Of a DNA stretch of 64,000 nucleotides, positions 12,175 to 23,040 are shown one piece after another. The notes beneath the pieces were generated by a model. It was not told the DNA's origin. It searched no databases and saw only the letters and a program-made list of their open reading frames with translations. The first letter of the stretch is position 1; every line of letters starts with the position of its first letter. The DNA is from Sipunculus nudus (taxonomy: Eukaryota; Annelida; Sipuncula; Golfingiida; Sipunculidae), in the NCBI GenBank assembly GCA_026874595.1, contig CM049317.1, positions 50,914,618-50,978,617 on the forward strand, read 5' to 3'. The position numbers and the translations under genes are program-made.

Positions 12175-13340
12175 ACAAATCGCTGCAAGTCAAGGTAATT
12201 AAAATAGACTAAACCACTGTTAAATCTCTACTCTTGTCTGAGTAATTATCAAACGTATAATAGTAATTAATCATACCACTGAGTTACTATTAAGCATAAA
12301 ACGGTAGTTTACCATATCAAAGTATTAACCTGCATTAACCCTACGTGAAATGTGTATATTTCAAGTCTCAGCACTAACTCTCAATTTCAGATATTACAAA
12401 ACATTAAACAATTCAAAGAACTTATGTCAGTAAAATGTCACTAAATACTCAGGAAACAAAGTGTCTGACAGGATGATAGCTCTCAAACGGCTAAATCAAT
12501 CCTGAAATCACACTCGCCGTTATATGACACACCACTTAAGATGTGAACGACCAGGTTCTTTTAAAAGTCAAACGAACTGGCTGAAACACACATACGTATA
12601 TTCACATAAGTAAACTTAATTAGACATATGTTAACAAAACAATCAAAATATTAAAGAAAGCGTTATATATTGGAAAGAGGCGCTCTATATGTACATGCAC
12701 TGATGATTACTAACGACCAATAATCAACAAAGAAACAAGCGCCAAGTCTGTTAGACACCACATAGAGCAGTCCCTTTGTCTACACCTTCCTGATTACATG
12801 ACCATCGCGCAAACGTGTGATCGGAATGTTGCACTAGTCATTTCTCTGCTTCCTCGCGCTGTGTACATAGTACAATCAGTCCACTCACAGTAACACGGAG
12901 CCCCGAACACCAACAGTCCTTCGCTGGAGTATACTTGTTTACCTCTCGAGGTACAGTTCACGCAACACGCACAGACTATCCTATCTGGACTTAGAATCAA
13001 TGTCTTTAACAGCTGATGTCTCCTGGAATCACACTGTTTTAGGTAGCAGAATATGCTTCAACACAGCGATATCCATTACGCCTATAGTTATGCGTTTTAT
13101 AAAGTTCTCGGTCTGTTCCTCGAAGCGCTAACAACAGGTATAATCGCCAGATTACCAGTCCGTTGGCAAAATGTAATACTCGCTCTATAAACCATTACAG
13201 AGAAATCACCGTTGCCTTCCTCGGCATCGACTATCTACGCTTATAATCATCATATCTCAGCTGTATAGACTCTTGATGAACGCAATCCTGCCCCTGGACT
13301 GCAGGTATCGTCATGCTATACCATCCTGGCACGCTGGTCT
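12175..13340. other. Body of the possible LTR / 5' region on the minus strand
   Basis: Plus strand is AC-rich, and the stretch lies between the LTR-like start (13556) and the gag-like ATG (11934). TGACGTCA-like words occur near 12161. I found no primer-binding site, polyadenylation signal or second LTR. Confidence 0.3.
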
Positions 13341-13359
13341 ATCAAATGTGTCGAACGGA

Positions 13360-13556
13360 CACGGATCCGACGTTTTAAGCTGTACTGAAATTAACATCAA
13401 ACGAGACACATGTGCTCTCTAACTTAGGCTCTCTCGCTAATATCTGAACAGGATACTCCATATAAATGCACACTGTATTATCAAAACAATCATCTGGTTA
13501 TACTCCCTTCTTGAATATACAATATACAATAACTAAGTCACAGTTCTCTGGTTACA
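13360..13556 (-). repeat. LTR-like repeat, longer copy
   Basis: Read on the minus strand, it begins TGTAACCAGAGAACTGTGAC (13555 downwards) and shares about 190 bp with 3080-3265. A TGTAAC start suits an LTR beginning. On the same strand 1.4 kb downstream is a short gag-like start (11934). I could not fix the LTR end or a primer-binding site, so the LTR reading stays tentative. Confidence 0.5.
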
Positions 13557-13569
13557 CATGGATGGTCGG

Positions 13570-16500
13570 GCTAGTATATCTTGCATAAGTTTGGACTTGC
13601 GCAATTGAATTCTTCAGTTTATATATTTATTAGTAATTCTAAGCCAGTCATTCCTCTTAATTCGCATGCAGGGTTTTCTTATGTGAAACAAATAAGTCAT
13701 ACGGACCAGCTTTTGGTGGTTTGTAAAAAAGGTAAATAAATGTACTATCTGTACATGATGATTTAATAAATTTTGATGGTTAAGATACAGAACATGAAAC
13801 CAAGTACAGAAAACCATCAGACCATACAAAATATGTTCTACGGATTCACCGCTCCTGTTTTTGATAGATTAATTTTATTGCATCTTGCAAATGAAGACAA
13901 GTTCCATGGTTTTGCTGCTTATTTGTGCTCTGGCATGAAAGCCTTCTTAAAGGTAAGGAAAATGGACTAAATTTGGTGTTTAACATATACACCGTCTCCG
14001 AAAATGAAATATTGGTTTCGTATTTTCTTGACAAGCTCGAAAAATAACACGTATTGTGTCGCGACCGGTAAAGAAATTAATGCCCCGCTCCCATCTTATT
14101 TTTCGTTCCCAGGTACATTACCAATACATTTTTATATGACCTTACCATTTTTTAATTCGTCAAGAGATTAAAATTTTATAGGATACTGTGATCCAATTGC
14201 TGGTTGTTGACCACGCTCTTTACAATGCGCTTTACCTATAGGCCTACTACCTATATCGTAAGCGCTGTTTGTTTTGACCTTGTATCCTGAATCGCTACAC
14301 CAGAGAGCACTGTATTTTTGTCCAATCAGATGAGACCCTGTGCTGGAAGACACGACCTCTATGGTTGGTTGGTGTGGTCACATGATTAATAAATAGCAAT
14401 TATAAATGTGTCGGCAGTTTTATTTTAGGGGTTGAAGAGGCCACTGTGTATAAGCTAGACCACAAACCGATTCCATAAATATTTGTGGTCCTCTTAACTG
14501 CGTGTAAACAATGACAACGCCCGATATGCGACACACAACTGGTGCGACAAGGTATCTGCATAAATATAAGGCCAAGTTGCCAGCAAGACGGTTTACCAGC
14601 CAAGTGAGGAAATACACGGAGCAACTTTTGTTACATTTGTTTTGAGAGACAGCTCATCGCCCCGGCAACCGTTTGAACAGGCCACAGTCTGTACGTGGAA
14701 CAGCTCAGAGAGAATGGCCCGACACGTGGTTTGCACTGCTCCATTGGCTCCGTGCACACCTCGCAGGCTGGTTTTCGTTTTGCTGGCAAACGAATACATG
14801 GCTACGCTAACAGAGTCATAATGTCATAATCGAATCGGTCGGTGTTGCAAAAACGCAGAGGGAGAAATTAAAATACGACTTTTTTTTACTAAGAGTAACC
14901 ACTTGAGTGCACTTGAAGCGCACATGAAGCGCAGCTTTGGACGGAGCCATGATGCCTGTCGAGTTTTTGTTAACTGGCATTTGGTTGGCTGCCAGACAAC
15001 ACCACCTGGTGTCTAAGTGTATCATAAACGGCCAAACCAGGCAGCGGGAAAATCAGTAGCTTCTTAAGATTTCCGCTGCCTCGGGAGCGTATTTGTTGAC
15101 AGTATATAGTATCAGTTTGTGAACAGCTTCTCAAATGGAACCCCTAAATATTCAGAATTGATCTGAAATAGATGGGACATTACGCAACAGCAACCTTTTA
15201 TAAAAAAATCGTATGTTAAACAGAACTTAGGCCACCCCTTTCTGAGATTCTTACGGCCAGACAACAGTCAGGCGCACAAGGTAAACCTACATTTATTAAC
15301 TAGAAATATGCATTCTCAGGAATGCAGGACTCCACAACCCGTCTTTTCATTCTCCCCTTGACCTATACTCCCATTGAGTATAGGTCAAGGTCACTAAAAC
15401 CTGGAGGAGTTATCTGTGGATATATGGAGCTAATTACTAAAGACGACATCTTGTGAGGTAGAGACATGCTGTGCATTGATTATGAGGAAACTCTCCGTCT
15501 CTCTTTCTCTCCCTCTCACATACACACACACACTCTTTATAACTATATGTTATTTATTTATTTTGGGCAATTTCATCCGAGAAGTGCCGAAACGAAACTG
15601 ACCATTAATAGAATACCTAAAAAGCTTATTTTGATCCATTTTTCACAATCTTGAAATATTCTAATCAAACCATCGGACACTCTGCCAGTAGTTTAAACTA
15701 AAATGCTAACTATTTTTTTTTCAGGTAAAGCACGTGATTCATCGCTACTGTTTGCCACTATGGTATTAAAAAATGACAGAAAGCGAGTGCTACCACAAGT
15801 GCTGTCAAGTAGTCCCAAACCGAAATGGAACTCTGCAGATGTACATACTTAGCTTAAGTATTAGATAACTCAGCATAAACAAATGCAGGCGGTAACCTCC
15901 ATCAAAGAATTTTTTGTAAAAATCATTTAAAAATGTTTGATCTATATAACGTCATTTTTAAACTGACATATTAAGCGCTCATAAGTGATAAAGTGCCACC
16001 TGATTTAAGTACTTGTAAAACATTCAACAAATTTAATATATGTATATAATTTAATATATGTATCTTCACGGGCATAAAATATGAAAAGCTTTCCCTGCAT
16101 TGCATCCGTGTTTGCCAAGAGAAGTTTCAAGCAAGCACTAACGAAAACCTGTCAAAATAGGAAGTTAATGGTTATGATTAAGATGAATATATTACTACTA
16201 TTACTCTATCTTACAGGAAAAATAAGATTTAATTAAATAAAACATTATTTATGGAGATTTTTAAAACAGGTAAACTTAGGAGACAAAATGTTGGTTCAAG
16301 GTGATTAAATAAACCATGGTGGCTAGCGGAATTTTGACTTATTTATCGACTGTATGGGATCATAAATTCCGTGAAAATCTGAGGCAAGTGAAACCCCCTT
16401 TTCAAAGCTCTGATGAAGAACCTGTCAGCACAGTGGATGGACGGAGGGATCCAAGTTATCTTAATGTGACCTTATACCTAGTTAATTAATATGAGTGCCT

Positions 16501-16570
16501 CAGCTTCGACAGCTTTTAGTGAAGCAGGAATGGCAGGATTACTCAGGTGATCCCGGGATTACCGATTTAC
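13570..16570. other. No gene supported; GC-richer stretch at 14.6-15.06 kb
   Basis: Ordinary intergenic sequence. From 14600 to 15060 it is less AT-rich with CCCGG and CACGTG words and could be a conserved non-coding or regulatory stretch; two short minus frames there have no signature. The hairpin at 15356 lies downstream. Confidence 0.45.
15356..15390. repeat. Perfect 15-bp stem hairpin, 5-base loop
   Basis: CCTTGACCTATACTC, then CCATT, then GAGTATAGGTCAAGG. The right arm runs into TCAAGGTCA, the extended half-site of monomeric nuclear receptors (NR5A/ERR type). Confidence 0.85.
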
Positions 16571-16575
16571 TGAAA

Positions 16576-16900
16576 GGGTTATTCATCTTTTGCATAGGTT
16601 TTTGTATAGATAGCATAAAGAAAAAGACTGCTGATTCAATTTCTTAAAAAATGTTCCACCAGAAAAATATAGATTTCTTTCTTTCCAACTTAAACAATTT
16701 TAAGTGTAATTAAACACAGTTATTTTTACACTTGGCTTTTTAACATAAAAGGGGTATTCGTCTTTTTGAGGTTTTCTAAATGATAGCACAAAGAAAAAGA
16801 CTATTAATTAAATTCCTAAACATATTCCACCAGAAAAAATACAGTTATTCCAACTTTGGTAAAGTTAAGTTTAATTATAAACTGTCACATTGACAACTTA
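16576..16900 (+). repeat. Tandem duplication, 175-bp unit, two copies
   Basis: GGGTTATTCATCTTTT at 16576 and GGGGTATTCGTCTTTT at 16751 start two units. Both contain AGCA.AAAGAAAAAGACT and TTCCACCAGAAAAA. Divergence is about 15-20 per cent by eye. Confidence 0.8.
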
Positions 16901-17358
16901 CCTCACTGTTTACCTAAAGCCACTGTTTTCTTGTGGCATTTGACGCAATTAGACGCATCCAGTGTTCAAAGAAGTTTCCTTCATAATATGCTTTCCATGG
17001 TTATCGAAGAAAAAAACCGAGGCCTGTCTATATTAATATTACAACGTCCGCTTTTTATTTAAAGTTACAATTGTTATCTTCATTTAACTTGATTTATAGA
17101 AGTATTTAAAATGAAATGTTATGTTGAAGTACACTGTACTCCTCTGGTCACAATCACAATTTCTTTGGTTACTGGGCGGTTTTCAGCTTTACTAAACAAT
17201 ATTTCCAATGAGCTTTTCTGACAAGTTCTGACAGATAATTCAAAAGAGCTTGTAAACTGAGGCAACAATTCAGATAACAGTAAAACAACTATAGCCACGT
17301 TTAAAAAAGTTCAGTGCTTTGCTTGGATAATACCGGTTTCCAGTTTTATTTCTTTTGA

Positions 17359-17640
17359 TGCATTTATCTTGAGGAATATCGGAATAACATATCGGAATTG
17401 ATATTTTCTTATTTTGATTATCTTATGTTTTTGTTTAAGATGTCATACTTACAAGCAATCTTGCAGAAATATAAATTCAATCTTTAAGTGCTATCCTGGG
17501 TTTTAGTTTTCTTTTAGTTCGCTGCATTTATCTTGAGGGATATCGGAATAATGATATGTTGGTGATTTCCTTTTTAGTTTATCTTATACTTCTATAAGAC
17601 ATCATACTAAAATGCAGTCGTCCAGAAAAACATATTTACA
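17359..17640 (+). repeat. Tandem duplication, 164-bp unit, two copies
   Basis: TGCATTTATCTTGAGG is followed by ATATCGGAATAA at 17359 and again at 17523; later parts (TTATCTTAT, AAGA.ATCATACT) also align. Similar in style to the neighbouring 16.58-kb duplication but unrelated in sequence. Confidence 0.75.
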
Positions 17641-18028
17641 AAATTGTTCCCAATTATAAACATATTTGTAATAAGTAGACAAGGACCACCTAAAAAAGTA
17701 AATATGAAATTGTTCAGTACAGAATAAAAAACAACAATAAGTCATGTTTTTTGCATAGCACTTTATGTACATACGTAAACAGACAACCTTATCGCAAGCA
17801 CGTCATTGAACACATAGATGTAAATATAATTATATTATATAAAATTACGTCCACTACGTGGTTTGTTTAGTAAAGCCTGACGCATATTTACAGAACACAT
17901 AGGGGTGTCCCATATTGACACTCTTTATTTCCACGTTATGTATGTAAACACACGACAGTAAGGCATCCCTCTTACGATTTTGTGACATTAAGTAAACAAT
18001 TACGATTGTCTTGGTCTGCTCGCCTTGT

Positions 18029-18208
18029 CTAAGGTCCGTTTTCCATGATCGAAAAAATCGCTCCAGTGTAAACCATGTTTCACGTTTCCACGATCACGTT
18101 TCCGCGCGTAAGTTATACCCGGGCGGAAAATAAATTGCACGATGTGTGATTTTTGCGCGCGCCGAAAAAAATACGCGCGAGGAAACGCGATAATGGAAAA
18201 GGGCCTAA
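18029..18208. mobile_element. 180-bp hairpin MITE, GC-rich centre
   Basis: Left end TCTAAGGTCCGTTTTCCATG followed by ATCG; right end CGATAATGGAAAAGGGCCTA. Read on opposite strands these give a terminal inverted repeat of about 22 bp with few mismatches. The centre has CGCGCG-rich words (GCGCGCGCCG, ACGCGCGAGG) that stand out in AT-rich surroundings. Confidence 0.65.
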
Positions 18209-18471
18209 CGCTGACTGAATACTGAAGTCACATAATTATTTGTAAAGAATATAACAGGTTGCTAGATGCATTCACTATTAAGGACTTGATCAAGGATTTT
18301 TTTGTGGTAAAGCCAACAAAACATGCTTTAAACAGAAAACGTGAATTAAAAGTAAAATAATACAGCAACAATTTACTTATAATTTAATATTGACAATGAA
18401 ATGATTTGTTTTACCAGGGTTGGAATTAGAAAACAATGAATATGTTTAAGGTTTTAGGAGGGCGGTTGCAA

Positions 18472-18497
18472 CCCCCCCCCCCCCCACCCCCACCCCC
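18472..18497. repeat. Poly-C tract
   Basis: C-run with two A interruptions. Long C/G homopolymers also occur at 20775-20789, 38551-38567, 47331-47341, 48881-48903 and 50167-50177; their exact lengths are prone to sequencing error. Confidence 0.9.
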
Positions 18498-19113
18498 GCG
18501 CCCGGCAAACTCTTGTTCAATGCGATTTTTGGCTAGCTAATACGGCTTGAATGTGTATTTTAATTCCACACTTAGTGAACAAAATGCTGACAAAACAATT
18601 CAACAGGACAGCATTATCCTGTGCAGTTTCAAAACAATTGCAACGTGTCTTTATAATTAATTCCAGCAGCTCGTTTTGTAGGAAATTAGTAGTTAGCGTG
18701 ATTTAAAATAGTAGAGATAATTTTTTTCCCAAATACCAAACAATAACACATAAAATCTGGGATAGTCTCGGTATTTCATTTAAGCGAGTCCATTTCATAT
18801 TCTTCATAAGAAAATTGCTACAATAAATAGTTCAACTCAGGACAGATTGCTGGCTTAAGATTCAACTTTATGGCACACTATGGTGTAAAAAAAAAGTTAT
18901 CTGCACTAAGTCCAATGAATGAGGCTTAAGTCTGGGTGATTCACGGGTAGTTCCAGGAACATCAATTCATCCCCGGAATGAAGAGACACACCATATTGTG
19001 AGGGATCACGAGTCGTTATTCGCGGATGACAAACCTGTGATAGGCCCTTCATAAGGGATGGTTCCTGATCAAATAAAACCAACAGAGGCTGATTGTAAAC
19101 CGGAGATACAAGG

Positions 19114-20319
19114 CTAAATTAGGTTTTGCTCCTCGGCCGCTCGACCATTGACTTTCTCAGTATCTCCGGTATTAAACGTGGTCATGGTTGTCTTCGTGTT
19201 GTGAGGGCCTGTCGGTACGTGGCCGGCTGAACCGTGGGATACTGAATGTTTTCTGTCATTGCGAACAACAGTCTGCCCGTCAGCAATACTGTAGCCTTTA
19301 CTTTGATATTCTCTATACTCCCTGTACGACCGGCAGAAAACCTCCATAAAGGTTTGCCGGAAAATCAGACTCCAGGCACAATAGACAATAAAGTTTATGC
19401 CACTGTTCACAGCTAAAAGCACGTCCGTAATTTCCCGTATACCTTTGACTAAGTTCTTCTCGTCATAAAAGCCAAATCCTAGAAAAGTGGACATGATGGC
19501 ATCGGGGGTAACACAGATAAAGTACAGAATGACTACCGTGACCAGCATTAATGTGATTCTGTTTCTTGCTGATATGGTCTTCCCCTTCACTCGTTGTCGA
19601 CGAAGAGCTCGGATTATACAAGCGTTAAAGAAAATCAACACTAGTAACGGAATGACCGACCGTACCAGGTTTATCGACCAGGAAAATATTTTGGCGTATG
19701 TCTCATTTAGCCATAGATCCGTTATTTGAATGGTGGGTATAGTTTTATTCTGCACCGGATCCCATTCCAACACGGTTTTGTATCTGAATAAGGAAGGCAG
19801 CGCCACAAGCCCCATACCTAAAAACACGAACACTGACACCAACCGCGCTCGTGGTATTGTACACATTTCTTTAGCTTTGGTCGGGTGGCACACGGAGATA
19901 TACCTCTCTACAGCCACAGAAACTGTCAACCATGACGTCGCACAGACCGCCATGTTTAATACATAATGGCTTACCGGGTAAACGTATCCCATCATTTGGG
20001 ATGCAATGTCCGGTCTCTTTTCACGGATGATGATGCATACGCAATATAAGGCATCATTGAGTAGTTTAATCGAATCTCCTACTGCTAAGGCTGACAGAAA
20101 CACATTTGTCGACGTCAGCATTTTCTTTCGTGATAACACAATTAAAGAAAGCATATTTCCTGATAAGCCAATGATAATGATGATTGGGAATACCACCACC
20201 CCCGTGATAAACTGGGACATTTCGAAAAATTCTTTGTATCCATCATCGTCATCATCAGGTGTCCCGGATGTTAGAATCGTCTGTAGTGTTGATAACGGCT
20301 CTTGTGTGGACACATTCAT
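19114..20319 (-). CDS. Class A (rhodopsin-like) neuropeptide-type GPCR, FMRFamide-receptor-like
   Basis: Intronless 401-residue seven-transmembrane receptor, presumably on the plasma membrane and coupled to heterotrimeric G proteins. Helices lie near residues 37-62, 71-97, 113-137, 158-177, 211-236, 255-279 and 296-318. Class A landmarks are GN in TM1 (N55), LAVGD in TM2 (D82), ERY at 138-140, P224 in TM5, FICVTP in TM6 (P272) and NFIVY in TM7, where NPxxY has Phe for Pro (309-313). N-glycosylation sequons are at N2, N191 and N205; an acidic PDDDDD run lies in the N-terminus. Oddities: the position of the conserved TM3 cysteine is Tyr114 and the second extracellular loop has no cysteine, so the usual disulfide is missing; TM4 lacks the usual Trp. 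The phrase WLTVSVAVERYISVCHP with NSGINF in TM7 resembles invertebrate FMRFamide-receptor-like proteins; the ligand is unknown. The open frame reaches 20361 only through a TTG. The ATG at 20340 has a weak context; the ATG at 20319 has A at -3 and lies 9 bases inside a likely exon, so I chose it. Stop is TAG at 19114-19116. Confidence 0.9.
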   Translation of the reverse strand: MNVSTQEPLSTLQTILTSGTPDDDDDGYKEFFEMSQFITGVVVFPIIIIIGLSGNMLSLIVLSRKKMLTSTNVFLSALAVGDSIKLLNDALYCVCIIIREKRPDIASQMMGYVYPVSHYVLNMAVCATSWLTVSVAVERYISVCHPTKAKEMCTIPRARLVSVFVFLGMGLVALPSLFRYKTVLEWDPVQNKTIPTIQITDLWLNETYAKIFSWSINLVRSVIPLLVLIFFNACIIRALRRQRVKGKTISARNRITLMLVTVVILYFICVTPDAIMSTFLGFGFYDEKNLVKGIREITDVLLAVNSGINFIVYCAWSLIFRQTFMEVFCRSYREYREYQSKGYSIADGQTVVRNDRKHSVSHGSAGHVPTGPHNTKTTMTTFNTGDTEKVNGRAAEEQNLI

Positions 20320-20327
20320 GGTTAACT

Positions 20328-20350
20328 CCTGCAAAGACATGAAAATTAAA
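20328..20350 (-). other. Predicted 3' splice acceptor of the GPCR coding exon
   Basis: Read on the minus strand, a pyrimidine-rich run (TTTTCATGTCTTTGCAG) ends in AG at 20330-20329, and the putative exon starts at 20328, nine bases before the ATG at 20319. This is the usual layout of a receptor with its coding region in one exon and a 5' UTR intron. It also argues that the upstream ATG (20340) and TTG (20361) are intronic. The donor exon is not identified. Confidence 0.55.
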
Positions 20351-21439
20351 TAAATATTCAAATTTTATGGTAGATAAACTATATGCAGTATATTCCGTAA
20401 CCACTAATGTTTTACAGATGCAGCTTTTGAAAATCAAAATATTAACTTATACCTACGGATTTAAACAATATACATATTTTACGTGACAAAAAATAAAAGA
20501 AAATCCATTGCAAATATTTACGCGCATGCGTTTTAACTGCAAACACGTAAATTGGGCTGAATACCTTATGGAACTAGTATGGGGTACACTTTTCTACTGT
20601 AGTATGAACACGACGTGTATTCAATACCACATGTTGAATTCAGTATCATTTTGTATCAGTATTCGACGCCGGTGTAGTGTGAAAAAAATGTTGATTTAAA
20701 CAGTTTTGAAGATTAACGCTATAACAACATAATTATGATTAAAATTCAGGGGCAGACTGCAGGGGCGTCAAAATGGGGGGGGGGGGGGGATTTATATACC
20801 CCTATCTTTTAGCAGGGGGGATGTAACCACCAACCCTAACCCATCAGCCAATTTTAAGGTAATAATTGTTTCATATTAGAAATTGAATATAATAAAAATT
20901 AGAATAAAAGTCTTTAATTCAATTTCTTAGTTTCCTATGAAATGTAACATATCTAAATTTGGTTAAAATTTAACATATACATGAAACATAATATATATGC
21001 TTAACTGGTATATTTTTTTGTGTCACACAGAAAATACAAGTTATATACATATTTTTGTATATATATATACACACACGCATATATATAATTGACACCACTG
21101 AGTGCGTGTATGCAACGTTAAATATTTGCTTAATTCCATCTCGGATATAGATAATCACCATTTCGGTCAGGTAATAGTGCTTCTGAGACCTAAGGTGCAC
21201 TTTGGACTCCATACCTTCTCATTAAGGTAAAACACACATAAATCCCGTACCACACACCAAATGCCCTCTTTCCCTTTGCCGACGACTGTGTCACCTTCAC
21301 AGACAAACCAATGTTTTCAAACTTCCAAAACACCTTAACCTAATCTGTGTCAAGGTCTTGAGAGTACAACAAGTGAGTGATGTAGATTTAAGTGTTAGAA
21401 TTTAATCGACGACACAGTAGATAGCTCCAAACGCTGAAT

Positions 21440-23040
21440 GGTAAAATCACCATAGTACCTCAAACTAGAAATGATTTTTACAAATATCTCTCAGACATTG
21501 GCTCTAAAAGACCAAGGATATAGTCATCACATCTTTCACGCTACGCTGATGAGCCTTCCTTAGGAAATAAATTTAATGATTTCTTCACTGGAAAGATCAA
21601 ACAGATTCGACCAGGATTACATGGCTTGTGTTAACACACTCTCCAGCATCCCTCAGGTGACAGAGGACTCTGTTATCAAACTTATTCGTTCGAGTACATC
21701 AAAATCTTGTTATCTTGACCCAATTCCATCGGATGTTTTGAAAAAATGTGAAAATTCACTTGTTAAGCCAATAACGAAAATTATAAACAGCTCTATAAGT
21801 AGCGGTGTACTACGTAGCTACCTAGCAGTCTTAAAGAGGCGGTAGTAAAACCTTAACTGAACTAAGACTCTCCTCTAACCCCTTACCTCCTATTATTTGT
21901 AGTCATAAATTAGATTATCATATATATGCAGATGAAAAACAGATATATATACATATATATATATACATATTTCAGGGAACCAGATGTGTCTCAGACACGA
22001 GCAGTAAATCTTGTGCAGGCATGTGTAGCAGTAATGAAAGAGTAAATGAGAATTATATATCTTAAACTTGATGAGGAGAAAACTGAAGAAATGGTCATTT
22101 CAAGGAAGTCATATGCGACAGGTTATTCGATAAACATAGGTGGTCATGACATTGCACCTGCTTTCTCTGTGCGTGATCTTGGAGTTATTCTAGATTCGTC
22201 TGTGTTGATTGATAAGCACATAAATTACATGTGTAAGGTTGCTTTTTACATGATGAGAAATATTAGTAAAATTCGGCGCTGCTTGTCATTTGATGCTGTA
22301 AAGAAACTAGTCCATTTGTGGTTGCCAGTATGTTAGATTACTACAATAGCTTGGTGTCCTTCAGTAGCAACGTGATAAGAAATAGTATATCTGTGATTGT
22401 GCTGCCAGGGTTATCACTGGATTAAGCCGTAGGGAATACATTACCAGTAAAACGAATAGTCTTCACTAGTTTCCAGTGAAAGCACGGAATATGATATTTT
22501 ATTATTGGTCTTCAAATCACTACATGGCCTTGCACCAGATTATTTCCAAAATATTCTGGAGGTATATACCCTTGTGCGAAACTAGCGAACTATCCACAGT
22601 ATTACAGTTATAATATCTAGAGCCAGGCTGATTTACTATGAGGATAAAGGGTTTACTTACAGTGCACAGTATTATTGAATAGATAGCCTTCACATTTAAG
22701 ATCTCAAACAAATTTTAATGTTTTTAAGAAGATAATAAAGACTTTTCTTTTAAAGTGTGCTTATGTGCTGTTATATGTGCCATCGCATGTTTTGTGTAGT
22801 TTTACAGTCATTTATAGGACTTACACGTAAAGTTGATATGCATATAAGCAATATTTAAGGAATTTTTTAGTTTCCCATATATAGATATGTAGTTGAATAC
22901 GCAGGCATGTTATTACTGGCACAATTTTAATTATATTTTCAAGGTTTTACTTGATTTTATTGTAAAGCGCAATGAGCAATTGTATGTTTCGGTATGGCGC
23001 TATATAAATTGATATTATTATTACATTATAATATTATAGA
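21440..23040 (+). mobile_element. Degenerate non-LTR retrotransposon, L2/CR1 group (Jockey superfamily)
   Basis: Remnant of a LINE in plus orientation. The 5' part retains a piece preceding the reverse transcriptase (NKFNDFFTGKIKQIR, about 21570-21615). RT blocks follow in several frames, then a 3' UTR ending near 22990-23020 with AAGCGCAATGAGCA and GGCGCTATATAAATT. That ending is typical of L2-type elements and leads directly into an ATT-type microsatellite. No endonuclease domain is visible upstream, so the copy is 5'-truncated, as is usual for LINEs. There is an internal deletion between about 21840 and 21915, several frameshifts and stops; it cannot be active. Assignment to L2 rather than CR1 is by overall look and tail. 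Confidence 0.82.
21560..22575 (+). pseudogene. Reverse transcriptase pseudogene of the LINE
   Basis: Broken RT of the element at 21440-23040. Frame 1 (21576-21845) holds the block SSTSKSCYLDPIPSDVLKK followed by PITKIINSSISSGV, the early finger/palm region of L2/CR1 RTs. Around 21925-21950 the sequence reads YHIYADEKQIYI. The catalytic YADD is thus YADE here, a second reason for inactivity. The next segment (22046-22336) carries LKLDEEKTE, SVRDLGVILDSS and KHINYMCKVAFYMMRNISKIRR, the conserved C-terminal region. After a shift, DYYNSLVSF (about 22336) and EYDILLLVFKSLHGLAPDYF (about 22491-22550) match the usual 'CNSLLYG' and 'KHLHGLAP' regions. At least three frameshifts and one large deletion are present. 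Confidence 0.85.

Noticed and set aside
19487-20353. Plus-strand ORFs opposite the GPCR
   Set aside because: Antisense shadows of the receptor gene.
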